A DNA stretch of 64,000 nt from Teredinibacter franksiae (GCF_014218805.1 NZ_JACJUV010000001.1:1180001-1244000), one strand, 5' to 3'; positions 9,678 to 20,211 are shown, counted from the stretch's first letter. Translations and numbers: made by a program. Notes: generated from the letters alone by a model not told the origin.

Positions 9678-12386
9678 ATGGACGGCGAGCGCGAGCACTA
9701 CTTGTCTGCACTTTTTGAACCGACGTCTGTTGCCGTTTTTGGTGTGAGCGATCGCGAAGATACCCTGGCCAGTGTCGTTTACCACAATCTCATCAATGGC
9801 GGCTTCGATAAACCCGTCATCCCAATCAACCCCAAACATGAAAGCATTAAAGGCAAACCCTGCTTTGGCGATCTCGCTGCGGCAGCCATTCCCATTCAGC
9901 TCGCTATTATTGCCACTCCCTCCCACACCATTCCCAGTATTCTCGAACAATGCGGTGATTACGGTATTAAATCCGTATTAATGCTTTCTGCAGGGTTTAG
10001 CGAAATGGGGCCCGAGGGCGAGGAACTGGAACGGGCTGTGCGCGAAATAGCCAAGCGTCACCAAATTCGTTTTCTTGGCCCCAACAGCTTAGGTGTTATT
10101 CGCCCCTCTTATAATTTTACGGCCGCTTTTACCGACGGAGAGGTTTCCAAAGGCAATATTGCCGTCATCTCCCAGTCTGGAGCCGTTTGTACCGCTACCC
10201 TAGACTGGGCCGCCAAACAGGGAAAAGGCATTGGCTTTTCGGTGGTTATTTCCAGCGGCATGTCACTGGATGTCGATTTTGGTGAGATTCTCGATTACCT
10301 AATTACTGACCCGAAAACCCACAGCATTCTGCTGTACGTGGAAGGCATTCGCGACGCGCGCGCCTTTATGACGGGCCTGCGCGCCGCAGCCAGGGTAAAA
10401 CCCGTGATTGTGGTGAAAGCCGGCCGCCATCAAGCCAGCATGGAAGCTACCCAATCTCACACCGGCGCTCGCATGGGAGACGACGACGTATTCGACGCCG
10501 CTATCCGACGCGCGGGCGTTGTTCGCGGCATGCATTTGGGCGACTTTTTTACGGCTGCTGCGGTACTTTCACAGGGGTTGCGTGTAAAGGGCGGCGATAA
10601 GCTAGCCTTTGTGACAAACGCGGGCGGGCCTGCCGCCATGGCCTGTGATGTGGCTTGTGACCTGAATATTCCGCTGGCAAATCTCAGTACAAACACCATG
10701 CAGAAATTAAACGAGGTACTGCCTCCGATGTGGTCTCACGGCAACCCTGTAGACATTCTTGGCAATGCCGACGCCGACCGCTACGAGGAAGCCACCAAGT
10801 TGGTACTTGACGACCCTGAAACCAGCGGCGTCATTGTGATTTTAACACCGCAGGCGGTCACCAATCCGTCTAAAGTGGCCGAACGAATTGCCGAACTGGG
10901 ACGCAAAAATAAACGTAAACCCATCCTCACCTGCTGGATGGGGGAAAAACTCGTGCAGCCTGGGCGAGACATTCTTAACGATGCCGCCATACCCAGCTTT
11001 CGACTACCGGAAACCGCTGTGCAGGGGTTTTCATACCTCACCGATTTTTATCGTAATCAGCAACTTCTCCTACAAACACCCGGCCCGCTATTCCATGAAA
11101 ACAAGCCCGATATGGAAGGTGCTAATTTCATCATCGAAAATGCCCTTGGCAACAAGCGGACGGTGCTGACAGAAGCTGAATCTAAGGCTGTGTTAGCGGC
11201 CTTTCACATTCAGGTTGCACCAACTATGCTTGCCACAACACCCATGGATGCTGTAATTGCAGCGAAAAACATGGGGTTTCCAGTGGTAATGAAAATCCTC
11301 TCGCAGGATATTTGCCACAAATCAGATTTCGGCGGTGTACGCTTGAATATAACCAGTGTTGCAGCCGTGCACGCTATTTTTGACGAACTGATTGATGTAG
11401 CAAAAAAACACTGCCCCGAGGCCAACATTCAAGGCGTAGCCGTGGAACCTATGATCCACTCCCAATCCGGGCGTGAGCTGAGCGTGGGCATTTCCCAAGA
11501 CCCCATATTTGGCCCCGTAATTACCTTTGGGGGAGGCGGCAACACCATAGAGCTATTGGCCGACAGAGCCGTAGCCCTGCCACCATTGAACCGACTACTG
11601 GCCAGAGACTTAATTTCCCGGTCCCGGGCCGCGCGACTACTGGAGACATTTAGGGGTATGCCCGCAGCCAATGTGCAGGCCGTTGAAGATGTGCTCCTCA
11701 GTATTTCAGAAATTGCCTGCGAAATTCCACAAATCCGCGAGCTCGAAGTCAACCCACTAATTACCGACAGTGAAGCCGCTATCGCGGTGGATGCACGCAT
11801 CGTGCTGCAAAATTACCGCACAACCGCACATAGCTATTCGCATACGGCAATACACCCCTACCCCAGCCACCTGACCAAGGACGTTTTACTGGCCGGGGTG
11901 CACCCTTGTACTATCCGCCCCATCCGCCCGGAAGACGCCGAAATTGAGAGTGATTTTGTTGAAGGACTATCGGAAATGGCCAAGCATTACCGGTTCATGA
12001 ACACTTTTCGCAAATTGCCTCCCGATATGCTCGCTCGCCTAACCCAGATCGACTACGACCGTGAAATGGCATTAATTGCGGTTGTTACAGAGCGCGGGCA
12101 AGACATCCAAATTGGTGTGGCTCGCTATGTTATGGGCATAGACGGAGAAAGCTGCGAATTCGCCATCGCCATTGCCGACCAGTGGCAGGGCAAGGGACTT
12201 GCCCAGCATTTCATGAATGAATTAATGAGCTACGCCCGATATCAAGGGCTAAGAGTCATGGAGGGAGAAGTCTTATCTGACAACCAAAAAATGCTGAAGC
12301 TAGCGAAAAACCTTGGGTTCAGCATTAAACGTTACCCAGATGATACCACCTTAGTTAAAATTACACGGTCGCTGGCGCTAGATTAA
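9678..12386 (+). CDS. PatZ-like bifunctional acyl-CoA synthetase (NDP-forming) / GNAT acetyltransferase
   Basis: A 902-residue multidomain protein with the architecture of the Pat/PatZ (YfiQ) lysine acetyltransferases. It has an N-terminal CoA-binding domain (LFEPTSVAVFGVSDR), succinyl-CoA-synthetase-like domains with the histidine segment SHTGARMGDDDVF near residue 260, an ATP-grasp domain (about 480-700, with GFPVVMKILSQDICHKSDFGG), and a C-terminal GNAT domain (about 735-895) with the acetyl-CoA motif QWQGKGLA. In known members the synthetase part senses acetyl-CoA and the GNAT part acetylates metabolic enzymes such as acetyl-CoA synthetase. An AAAGGAG ribosome site sits six bases before the ATG. 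It is divergent from clpB. Confidence 0.9.
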   Translation: MDGEREHYLSALFEPTSVAVFGVSDREDTLASVVYHNLINGGFDKPVIPINPKHESIKGKPCFGDLAAAAIPIQLAIIATPSHTIPSILEQCGDYGIKSVLMLSAGFSEMGPEGEELERAVREIAKRHQIRFLGPNSLGVIRPSYNFTAAFTDGEVSKGNIAVISQSGAVCTATLDWAAKQGKGIGFSVVISSGMSLDVDFGEILDYLITDPKTHSILLYVEGIRDARAFMTGLRAAARVKPVIVVKAGRHQASMEATQSHTGARMGDDDVFDAAIRRAGVVRGMHLGDFFTAAAVLSQGLRVKGGDKLAFVTNAGGPAAMACDVACDLNIPLANLSTNTMQKLNEVLPPMWSHGNPVDILGNADADRYEEATKLVLDDPETSGVIVILTPQAVTNPSKVAERIAELGRKNKRKPILTCWMGEKLVQPGRDILNDAAIPSFRLPETAVQGFSYLTDFYRNQQLLLQTPGPLFHENKPDMEGANFIIENALGNKRTVLTEAESKAVLAAFHIQVAPTMLATTPMDAVIAAKNMGFPVVMKILSQDICHKSDFGGVRLNITSVAAVHAIFDELIDVAKKHCPEANIQGVAVEPMIHSQSGRELSVGISQDPIFGPVITFGGGGNTIELLADRAVALPPLNRLLARDLISRSRAARLLETFRGMPAANVQAVEDVLLSISEIACEIPQIRELEVNPLITDSEAAIAVDARIVLQNYRTTAHSYSHTAIHPYPSHLTKDVLLAGVHPCTIRPIRPEDAEIESDFVEGLSEMAKHYRFMNTFRKLPPDMLARLTQIDYDREMALIAVVTERGQDIQIGVARYVMGIDGESCEFAIAIADQWQGKGLAQHFMNELMSYARYQGLRVMEGEVLSDNQKMLKLAKNLGFSIKRYPDDTTLVKITRSLALD

Positions 12387-12395
12387 ACTAGGCGC

Positions 12396-13211
12396 TTATT
12401 CTTTCCAGATCAACGTAGTAAAGCGACCGGTTCGGCCGTCTCGCCTGTAGGAATAGAACCGGCTCTGATCACTGTACGTACAAAGGTCTCCGCCAAACAC
12501 CTGACTAACGCCCAAACTTTCGAGTTCAAGCCTCGCTAAACGGAATAAGTCGGCGTGCAGCTTTGCGCCACTGTCCAGCGCACGGCGGTTTTCACCCACT
12601 ACCGGGTCTACCAGACGGAAAGCGCTATCCACCATAGAAGCATACCCTCGGGCTCGGCCCGCTTCACCAAACGCCCGATAAACGTCGACCCCGACCACAA
12701 AATGTAGCGCTGAAATGGCGGGCCCTAAATAAGCCATGATGCGGTGCGGCCGTGATCGAAAAGCTAACAAGGCGGCCGGCAGTATGCCATTGGCGAGGCC
12801 ACGCCAGCCTGCATGCACGGCAGCGATTTCACTTCCATCCTCCGCGCAAAAAAGAACCGGCAGGCAATCCGCAGTCATAACAGCGCAAACCTGCCCCGAC
12901 TCCCGCGTAAAAACACCGTCGGCGTTGGGTGGCATTTTTGTCGAGAGTCGCATGCTCGGGCGAGGTTGAATGACACGGGTACTGTGAGTCTGATTAAGCC
13001 ACATGGGCTCGGAAGGCAGATGGCTAAGCAGTTTGCGACGGTTGACTTCGACAGCCTTTACATCGTCACCCACATGCAGGCCAAGGTTGTTGCTATCGAA
13101 AGCGCCATCGCTCACGCCCCCATGGCGCGTGGTAACAAAAGCATTGACGCCCGAAGGTAGGGGCCACGTGGGCCGGAGAATGGAGTTCCCCTGTTCAGTC
13201 AGCACTTCCAT
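12396..13211 (-). CDS. pgeF: Peptidoglycan editing factor / multicopper polyphenol oxidase-like protein (YfiH)
   Basis: A 271-residue YfiH/PgeF family member. Seen are VTTRHGGVSDG near the N-terminus, LNQTHSTRV, the Cys-containing segment VMTADCLPVLFC and the His segment AAVHAGWRGLANGI; these histidines and cysteine form the metal site of the family. E. coli PgeF removes misincorporated L-Ser from UDP-MurNAc peptides; older annotation calls it a laccase. It starts 13 bp after the rluD stop and is surely cotranscribed with rluD, the usual gammaproteobacterial pairing. Confidence 0.93.
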   Translation of the reverse strand: MEVLTEQGNSILRPTWPLPSGVNAFVTTRHGGVSDGAFDSNNLGLHVGDDVKAVEVNRRKLLSHLPSEPMWLNQTHSTRVIQPRPSMRLSTKMPPNADGVFTRESGQVCAVMTADCLPVLFCAEDGSEIAAVHAGWRGLANGILPAALLAFRSRPHRIMAYLGPAISALHFVVGVDVYRAFGEAGRARGYASMVDSAFRLVDPVVGENRRALDSGAKLHADLFRLARLELESLGVSQVFGGDLCTYSDQSRFYSYRRDGRTGRFTTLIWKE

Positions 13212-13224
13212 GCCTATATCTCCG

Positions 13225-14226
13225 CTATATGGTTTTCAGCAAGCTTAGCAAGCCAGACATATCTTCTGGGAGTCGTACCTGCCATTCACAATATTCACTT
13301 GAGTCAGGGTGGAGAAGGCCAAGCTTGAACGCATGCAACGCCTGCCGGTTGAATTGTGCCAGATGCTCCAATTGGGGCTCAGCCCTAAGCAGCTTGGCGG
13401 GAAGCCTTCGTCCATAAGTTTGATCTCCTACCAGCGGGAATCCTAGATGTGCCATATGGACTCTAATTTGATGTGTGCGGCCCGTTTGTAATTGCAATTC
13501 GAGGTGCGTAAACCCAGGATACTGGCGAATGGGCCGGTAGTGCGTTACGGCCTCCTTGCCCCCGTATTTCACTACGGCCATGCGAGTACGAGCTGACGGA
13601 TGGCGACCGATAGCCGCTTCCACAATCCCCGATTGACGGACTTCGCCAACGACAATAGCCTGATAGCTGCGCTTAACTGTTCGTGCCTGTAGCTGGTTCA
13701 CCAAGTGCAGCTGTGCCGCATCGGTTTTAGCGACAACCATAAGCCCAGTAGTATCTTTATCCAAACGGTGCACAATACCTGCGCGCGGGACATTAACCTG
13801 CTCGGCCCGATGGTACAACAGACCGTTCAGCAGTGTGCCCGAGTAATTGCCAGCAGCGGGATGTACCACAAGGCCTGCGGGCTTGTTAATCACAAGAATG
13901 CTGTCATCCTCATGAACAATCGACAGTTCAATAGGCTCTGGTAGCCAATCCCCACGGGGCTCCTCTCGCGCACGCAGCTCAACCCGCTCACCTCCGCTGA
14001 CCCTGCTCTTGGGTTTTACTTGGGCTCCGTCCAAAGTAAGAGCACCGTCTTTAATCCACTGCTGAAATCGCGAACGTGAGTATTGAGGGAACATTTCGGC
14101 TACCAGCTGATCCAACCTTTGGCCGGCTTTTTCAACCGGAACCGTAAAAGTATGGTCAATGGCTTCGCCGGAGCTGCTTGCTGAGAGTGGAGTGTCTTCC
14201 AATGTGAACATATTTTCAGGGGGCAT
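13225..14226 (-). CDS. rluD: 23S rRNA pseudouridine(1911/1915/1917) synthase RluD
   Basis: 333 residues: an N-terminal S4 RNA-binding domain (AGQRLDQLVAEMFPQYSRSRF) followed by a RluA-type catalytic domain with the active-site aspartate in HRLDKDTTGLMVV and the motif GRTHQIRVH. It modifies helix 69 of 23S rRNA and is needed for normal ribosome assembly. The context (divergent from bamD, followed by pgeF) is the conserved RluD neighbourhood. A start five codons downstream is possible; the first ATG is kept. Confidence 0.95.
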   Translation of the reverse strand: MPPENMFTLEDTPLSASSSGEAIDHTFTVPVEKAGQRLDQLVAEMFPQYSRSRFQQWIKDGALTLDGAQVKPKSRVSGGERVELRAREEPRGDWLPEPIELSIVHEDDSILVINKPAGLVVHPAAGNYSGTLLNGLLYHRAEQVNVPRAGIVHRLDKDTTGLMVVAKTDAAQLHLVNQLQARTVKRSYQAIVVGEVRQSGIVEAAIGRHPSARTRMAVVKYGGKEAVTHYRPIRQYPGFTHLELQLQTGRTHQIRVHMAHLGFPLVGDQTYGRRLPAKLLRAEPQLEHLAQFNRQALHAFKLGLLHPDSSEYCEWQVRLPEDMSGLLSLLKTI

Positions 14227-14439
14227 TTGTATTTAAACCTAGTGCTGGATTACACTGTCGGCCCTCTCAAGAGACGCCACTATAGTATTCAGCGCTTATT
14301 GTAGAGACGATTCTTTGTGAGCCCGTGCTCTGCTACAGGTTTCGATTCTAGCTCTAATCGAAACCAAAAAAGAAACACAGAACAATATTACACAGACATT
14401 GCCACAATGGCCTTATAAAGCAATTAGCCAAGATTTGAA

Positions 14440-15351
14440 ATGACTAAACACCTAAATGTTTACCCAGCAATAATTGCTGCCTTTTTTATTTTCCTGAGCG
14501 GCTGCTCAAGCAAAGATTCTAAACTGGAACAAACCGGCGAACAAATGACCTATGAGGTCGCGCAAAAATATTTGCGTACGTCCAGCTGGGACGCAGCGAC
14601 CGAAACCCTGGAGCTGCTGGAAGAAAACTACCCGTTTGGCACCTACGCCGAACAGGCTCAGCTCGAACTAATATACGCCTACTACCGAGCCGATGAATAC
14701 GACGCCGCCGTCGCCTCGGCGGACCGCTTTATCCGTTTGCACCCGCAACATCGCAACGTAGACTATGCCTACTATATGCGCGGTGTATCTGCATTCCAAA
14801 ACGATACATCTTTTTACGCCATAATGCCTACCGATATTACCAAGCGCGATGCCGGTACAGCACGAGAATCTTTCGACTACTTTACCCAGCTACTCGAACG
14901 CTACCCTCAAAGCCAGTACGCTTTGGACGCGCAAAAACGCATGACCTACCTGCGTAATATGCTCGCTCGTTACGAAATTCATGTGGCTAACTATTACTTT
15001 AAGCGCGGCGCTTACATTGCTGCCGCCAACCGTGGCCGATATGTGGTGGAGCACTTGCACCAAACACCAGCCGTACCCGACGCTCTCGCTGTAATGGCGC
15101 AGGCCTACCATATGCTGGGTATGCAAGACCTTTCTGAAAGTGCAGCCAAGGTACTTATTGCCAACTACCCGGATCACCCAACGCTGAAAAAAGGCGAGTT
15201 TAATTATCGCTTTGGCCGCGACCAGAAAACCTCTTGGGTTACCTACATCACCCTGGGCTTGTTTAAAAAACAACCCCACATCAATTTCGATACGCGTGAA
15301 CAGTACAACTCGTTTTACCAGGAACAGACAGATCCACAGCCACCGCAGTAA
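14440..15351 (+). CDS. bamD: Outer membrane protein assembly factor BamD (lipoprotein)
   Basis: A TPR-type lipoprotein of the BAM complex that folds beta-barrel proteins into the outer membrane. The lipobox FLSGC puts the lipidated cysteine at residue 22. Repeated TPR segments follow (e.g. AQKYLRTSSWDAATETLELLE and PFGTYAEQAQLELIYAYY), then a long C-terminal tail. At 303 residues it is longer than E. coli BamD (about 245) because of this tail. It is divergent from rluD, as in many gammaproteobacteria. Its partner BamA is encoded at the far end of the window. Confidence 0.96.
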   Translation: MTKHLNVYPAIIAAFFIFLSGCSSKDSKLEQTGEQMTYEVAQKYLRTSSWDAATETLELLEENYPFGTYAEQAQLELIYAYYRADEYDAAVASADRFIRLHPQHRNVDYAYYMRGVSAFQNDTSFYAIMPTDITKRDAGTARESFDYFTQLLERYPQSQYALDAQKRMTYLRNMLARYEIHVANYYFKRGAYIAAANRGRYVVEHLHQTPAVPDALAVMAQAYHMLGMQDLSESAAKVLIANYPDHPTLKKGEFNYRFGRDQKTSWVTYITLGLFKKQPHINFDTREQYNSFYQEQTDPQPPQ

Positions 15352-15369
15352 AGAGGCGGGGGTTCAGCA

Positions 15370-16998
15370 CTAATCGCCGATTTTCCACCCATTAGTAATG
15401 GGATATCGGCGATCTCGACCAAAGGCCCTGGCGCTGATACGAATACCAACAGGCGCCTGACGACGCTTGTATTCATTTACATCAACTAAACGAATCACCC
15501 TTTTTACCGCCTGTGCGTCAAAGCCCTGCTGAATAATGGCTTGCGCGCTGAAGTCCTGCTCGATATAAAGCTCCAGAATCTGATCGAGAATTTCGTACGG
15601 CGGTAACGAGTCCTCATCTTTCTGGTCAGGCGCTAACTCGGCCGAAGGTGGACGGGTGATAACCGTTTCAGGAATAACCTCAGACAAGGTGTTACGGTAG
15701 CGCGCCAATGCGAATACAGCTGTTTTAGGTACATCTTTCAATACATCCAAGCCACCCGCCATATCGCCGTATAAAGTGGCATAACCCACAGCCATTTCAC
15801 TCTTGTTACCTGTGGTTAATACTAAATAACCAAGCTTGTTCGAAATGGCCATCAACAACACTCCCCGGCTACGGGCCTGAAGATTCTCCTCCGTCGTATC
15901 ACGCGCGGTATTGGCAAGCGCACCCGCCAATTGGCTCATAAAGGCCTCGTATATGGGCTCAATACTGATGCTCTGGTAGGCCACGCAAAGGCGCTTAGCC
16001 TCCTCTTCAGCATCATTTTTACTCATGTCAGAGGTATAGCGGAAAGGCATCATCACGGCGTTTACTTTTTCCGGGCCCAGAGCATCCACAGCAATCGCTA
16101 GGGTTAATGCCGAATCGATCCCCCCGGACAAACCCAACACAACGCCCTTAAAACCGTTTTTATTCACATAATCTTTTACCCCCAGCACCAGTGCTTGGTA
16201 AATAATTGCGAGGGGTTCAGTTTGTTTTTTCGGGGACGGTGTAAGAGCGCTAATTTGAGAAGATGCCTTATCGAAGGCTAATACGGCGAGGCTTTCTTCA
16301 AAAAAACCAGCGGCGGGAATGATACTACCCTGTTTATTCGCAGCAAATGATCCGCCATCAAAGATGAGTTCATCCTGCCCACCCACTTGATTTACATACA
16401 AAACCGGCGCTTCAATGTCTTTTGCACGCATGGCCACCAGCGTTTCCCGCTCGACTTGCTTACATTGATGGTAAGGCGATGCGTTCAGATTCAACAAAAT
16501 ATCGGCGCCACAGGAGTGGGCCTGTGCAATAGGGCTGCCATCCCAAATATCTTCGCATATGGAGAGTGCAACACTCACCCCCTCACAGGTAAAAACGCAA
16601 CTGCCCGCACCTTCAGTAAAATATCGCTTTTCGTCAAATACCTGATAATTTGGCAAGCACTGTTTTGCGTATTCAAATACAACTTCACCGTCGCGAATAA
16701 CACCCGCCATATTAAATAACTTATCGTCCACCTTCTTGGGATACCCGATAACCACAGCACAGGGGTAATTCTTTGTACACAACTCCTTTAGCGCGCGAGA
16801 CACCCGGATATCACAACTAGGGCGCAGAAGTAGGTCTTCCGGCGGATACCCTGTAAGCGCCAGTTCTGGGAAGACAATAATGTCCGCATCAAATTGACGC
16901 AACGCCAGCTCTACGTAATAGCAAATTTTTTCGAGATTGCCATCAATGTCACCAACATGTGGATTGATCTGAGCCATTGCAATTTTTAAGGTAGACAT
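15370..16998 (-). CDS. nadE: Glutamine-dependent NAD+ synthetase
   Basis: A two-domain enzyme converting nicotinic acid adenine dinucleotide, ATP and glutamine to NAD+. The N-terminal nitrilase-like glutaminase domain (about 1-270) carries FPELALTGYPPEDLL and the nucleophile cysteine in SICEDIWDG. The C-terminal ammonia-dependent synthetase domain carries the PP-loop LSGGIDSAL and TTGNKSEMAVGY. The start is the ATG giving MSTLKIAMAQINP, because nitrilase domains begin there; the upstream in-frame part is not family-like. The product is 542 residues. It converges on bamD with a gap of under 20 bp. Confidence 0.96.
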   Translation of the reverse strand: MSTLKIAMAQINPHVGDIDGNLEKICYYVELALRQFDADIIVFPELALTGYPPEDLLLRPSCDIRVSRALKELCTKNYPCAVVIGYPKKVDDKLFNMAGVIRDGEVVFEYAKQCLPNYQVFDEKRYFTEGAGSCVFTCEGVSVALSICEDIWDGSPIAQAHSCGADILLNLNASPYHQCKQVERETLVAMRAKDIEAPVLYVNQVGGQDELIFDGGSFAANKQGSIIPAAGFFEESLAVLAFDKASSQISALTPSPKKQTEPLAIIYQALVLGVKDYVNKNGFKGVVLGLSGGIDSALTLAIAVDALGPEKVNAVMMPFRYTSDMSKNDAEEEAKRLCVAYQSISIEPIYEAFMSQLAGALANTARDTTEENLQARSRGVLLMAISNKLGYLVLTTGNKSEMAVGYATLYGDMAGGLDVLKDVPKTAVFALARYRNTLSEVIPETVITRPPSAELAPDQKDEDSLPPYEILDQILELYIEQDFSAQAIIQQGFDAQAVKRVIRLVDVNEYKRRQAPVGIRISARAFGRDRRYPITNGWKIGD

Positions 16999-17109
16999 AT
17001 AGTTTCTGCTACTCCAATAGCGAAATATAAAAGCGGCGCACATTTTCGGTGATTAACCACTAAAGCGCAAAGGTGCACGGCACCCACCGCGCATAAAAAG
17101 GACGAAATC

Positions 17110-18723
17110 TTGGCCGACGACAACTCTAAAAGCTCCACCCATAACAAGCCCCCCCATAATCCTCGGGTTTTGAGGGTTTATTTATACTATCGATTGGTGC
17201 TCGGATGCCTATTGTGGGTAACCTTCACATTCAGTGGTCCCCACGAAATTTTAGGAAAACTGGCCCCAAAGCTATTTGAGTGGACTTCCCTAGGCTATGT
17301 ATTTGCCTGCGTGCTGAACATTCTAATGTTCAGTGCCAAAGATCTTGCATACTCGACCAAGCGCATCGGCGCCATGCTGATAATAGACCTTGCCGCGCTA
17401 GTGCTGATGATTCACGCCAGCGACGGCTTGAATAGCAGCCTAAGCTATCTGCTACTGATTAACGTGGCCATGGCCAGTATATTTGTCCGCGGCCAATTGG
17501 CCTTCGCTTTTGCTGCACTAACCAGCCTTATCACTATCGCTGAGGCGCTGTATCTACCAAGCGTGTCCAAAAGCGGGCTCTCCAGCGAGCTATTTTCGGC
17601 TGGCACTCTGGGCATACTGGTTTTCCTTACCGCTATAAGCTTTCACTACCTTACCAATAAAATTCGCCAGAGCGATATCGAGGCCGCCGCACAAGCCGAA
17701 TACGCCAAGCATTTACAACGACTGGCACAACATATTGTGACGCGTATGCGAACCGGCGTTATTGTGGTTGATGAAGACGAACACATTGAGCTCATTAACC
17801 AGTCTGCGCTTCAGCTAATGGATCTCCCAGAAGCGAACTATTCTGGCTCGTTACTATCGTCACTGGCAAATTTTGGCAACTTGATTGAAGTGTGGAAACT
17901 AGAGCCCGAAAAATCAGCGCCACGCCAGCATACGCTGAGAGTGGGGCAAGATGTTCGCGTCAGCTTCGCCATCCTCGATACCGGCGAAGCCAAACGTACG
18001 ATTCTGTACATGGAGGATTTCCGCACACTTGCACAACAATTACAGCAACTCAAGCTTGCTTCCCTGGGCCGGCTCACCGCAAGTATTGCTCACGAAGTCC
18101 GCAATCCCCTAGGAGCTATCTCCCACGCGGCACAGTTATTGAGTGAAGCCGATTACATTAATAAAGCGGATACCCGCCTCATCGAAATAATTTTGCAGCA
18201 TTCCGACAGGGTAAATCAAATTATTGAGAACACTCTCACCATTTCACGCCGAAAAGAGCCCTCCCCGCAAACCCTCGAATTAGCCGAGTGGCTACCTAAA
18301 TTCATCAACGAATACCAAGCTGTGAAGAAAGCCACCATTGCCTTCTCCATCGGCTCGGCCACAGCAACGGCTAAATTCGATCCTGTGCACCTATCCCAGG
18401 TTATCACTAACCTTTGCGATAACGGCATTCGTTTCAGCAAGGAAAGCACCGGTCGCGCACAGGTGACAATCCATGCTGGAATCAGCGAAAATGACGACAC
18501 CGCCTTTATTGAAATTATTGACGACGGTCCTGGTGTTGATGCGGAAACGCTAGAGCAGATATTTGACCCCTTTTACACCACCGACGAAAAAGGTTCAGGT
18601 TTGGGCTTGTACATTTCCAGAGAGCTGTGTGAAATCAACCAAGCGAGCTTGTACTTTAAGCGAACAACTGACAATAAAAGCTGTTTTCGGATAGACAGCA
18701 CTCACCACCAGAGAATGATCTAA
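17110..18723 (+). CDS. pilS: Membrane sensor histidine kinase PilS (type IV pilus regulation)
   Basis: A 537-residue kinase. About six hydrophobic segments (residues 20-185) form the membrane sensor, followed by a PAS-like region (about 205-300), the dimerisation/phosphoacceptor H-box HEVRNPLGAISHA, and an ATPase domain with DNGIRFS and the G-box GSGLGLYIS. In Pseudomonas PilS senses pilin in the membrane and phosphorylates PilR to drive sigma-54-dependent pilA transcription. The start is TTG with an AAGGA ribosome site eight bases upstream; there is no in-frame ATG before the first membrane segment. It is coupled to pilR through a TAATG overlap. Confidence 0.93.
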   Translation: MADDNSKSSTHNKPPHNPRVLRVYLYYRLVLGCLLWVTFTFSGPHEILGKLAPKLFEWTSLGYVFACVLNILMFSAKDLAYSTKRIGAMLIIDLAALVLMIHASDGLNSSLSYLLLINVAMASIFVRGQLAFAFAALTSLITIAEALYLPSVSKSGLSSELFSAGTLGILVFLTAISFHYLTNKIRQSDIEAAAQAEYAKHLQRLAQHIVTRMRTGVIVVDEDEHIELINQSALQLMDLPEANYSGSLLSSLANFGNLIEVWKLEPEKSAPRQHTLRVGQDVRVSFAILDTGEAKRTILYMEDFRTLAQQLQQLKLASLGRLTASIAHEVRNPLGAISHAAQLLSEADYINKADTRLIEIILQHSDRVNQIIENTLTISRRKEPSPQTLELAEWLPKFINEYQAVKKATIAFSIGSATATAKFDPVHLSQVITNLCDNGIRFSKESTGRAQVTIHAGISENDDTAFIEIIDDGPGVDAETLEQIFDPFYTTDEKGSGLGLYISRELCEINQASLYFKRTTDNKSCFRIDSTHHQRMI

Positions 18724-20093
18724 TGCCCAATATGCGCGCCCTAATCATTGACGACGAACCGGATATTCGTGAGCTACTGGAAATCACACTCTCCAGAATG
18801 GCACTGGATGTGGATAGCGCCGCAAATATTCGCGAAGCAAAAAACTACTTGGATTCTTGCAGCTATGACATATGCCTTACCGATATGAAGCTGCCGGACG
18901 GTGACGGACTGGATTTGGTTCGGCATATTCAAAAGAGTCAAAGTGCTCTCCCGGTAGCCGTAATCACGGCCCACGGCAACATGGACATTGCCATCGAAGC
19001 CATGAAAGCTGGCGCCTTTGATTTTGTCAGTAAACCGATCAATCTACCCTCCCTGCGTGAACTGGTAAGCTCCGCCTTATCCGCAAGTAAACTGCCAGAA
19101 ACCAGTAAAAGCAGCGCAAAAATCATGGGTAGCTCGCCGCTTATTATTAAACTGAAAAAAACGATTCAGAAGGTGGCCCGCTCACAGGCACCGATTTATA
19201 TCAGTGGCGAATCCGGCAGCGGTAAAGAACTGGTGGCACGCTCAATACACGAACTTGGTCCTCGAGCCAGTGCGCCATTTGTAGCCGTAAACTGCGGCGC
19301 AATCCCAAAAGAGCTAATGGAAAGTGAGTTTTTCGGCCATAAAAAAGGTACTTTTACCGGTGCAGGTCAGGATAAGCTAGGCCTGTTCCAAGCCGCGGAA
19401 GGCGGCACTTTGTTTTTGGATGAGGTCGCCGACTTGCCCTTAGATATGCAAGTAAAACTGCTGAGGGCCATCCAAGAAAAAGCTGTTCGCCCCATAGGAG
19501 CCCCCACCGAAGTCGCAACTAACGTGAGGATTTTGAGCGCAACCCATAAAAACCTCGAAAAGCTCGTGAACCAGGGAGACTTTCGCCAAGATCTATTTTA
19601 CCGTCTAAACGTTATCCAAATGAATGTTCCTGCGCTTCGCGACCGCAAAGAAGATATTCCGGAGCTGATCAACACACTGCTTACCCGCATCGCAACCGCC
19701 TGTGACCTAGAGAAACCACGCATTCACCCAAATGCGCAGCAACGGCTAATTGAGTACCCCTACCCCGGCAATATTCGTGAACTGGAAAATATTCTCGAAC
19801 GCGCTTTCACGCTCTGTGATGAGGATGAAATTACCGATCTCGATCTACAACTGGAACACAGCGCGGAACCTGAGCCTAAAAATGAAAATGTTAGAACAGC
19901 AGGGCACTTTCACGCCAGCCAGAATCACGCATCCATCGACGATTACCTAGCAGAAGTAGAAAAAGAAATTATCTGTGAAACGCTGGAGAAAACCCGCTGG
20001 AACAAAACCATGGCGGCCAAAAAACTGGGAGTAAGTTTCCGCTCATTGCGCTATCGACTGGCAAAACTAGGCTTGGATGACAGCGATGACTAG
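18723..20093 (+). CDS. pilR: Sigma-54-dependent response regulator PilR
   Basis: An NtrC-class activator of 456 residues. The receiver domain has its phospho-acceptor Asp54 (LTDMKLPDG). The AAA+ domain has Walker A GESGSGKE, the sigma-54 contact loop in FFGHKKGTFTGA (GTFTGA rather than the commoner GAFTGA), and Walker B GGTLFLDEV. A Fis-type helix-turn-helix (TMAAKKLGVSFRSLRYRL) ends the protein. It activates type IV pilus genes. The start codon overlaps the pilS stop by one base. The gene lies just before pilin-like genes, consistent with its role. Confidence 0.95.
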   Translation: MPNMRALIIDDEPDIRELLEITLSRMALDVDSAANIREAKNYLDSCSYDICLTDMKLPDGDGLDLVRHIQKSQSALPVAVITAHGNMDIAIEAMKAGAFDFVSKPINLPSLRELVSSALSASKLPETSKSSAKIMGSSPLIIKLKKTIQKVARSQAPIYISGESGSGKELVARSIHELGPRASAPFVAVNCGAIPKELMESEFFGHKKGTFTGAGQDKLGLFQAAEGGTLFLDEVADLPLDMQVKLLRAIQEKAVRPIGAPTEVATNVRILSATHKNLEKLVNQGDFRQDLFYRLNVIQMNVPALRDRKEDIPELINTLLTRIATACDLEKPRIHPNAQQRLIEYPYPGNIRELENILERAFTLCDEDEITDLDLQLEHSAEPEPKNENVRTAGHFHASQNHASIDDYLAEVEKEIICETLEKTRWNKTMAAKKLGVSFRSLRYRLAKLGLDDSDD

Positions 20094-20211
20094 CGCATTA
20101 CTGCAGACTTAACCGCCAAGGTCTTACTTTTTACACAAGCGATTTCCTACAGTCAAATGACGTCCCAGTGGTTACCCTGTGCTCTACAGAAATCACACAG
20201 GGACGGCTAAC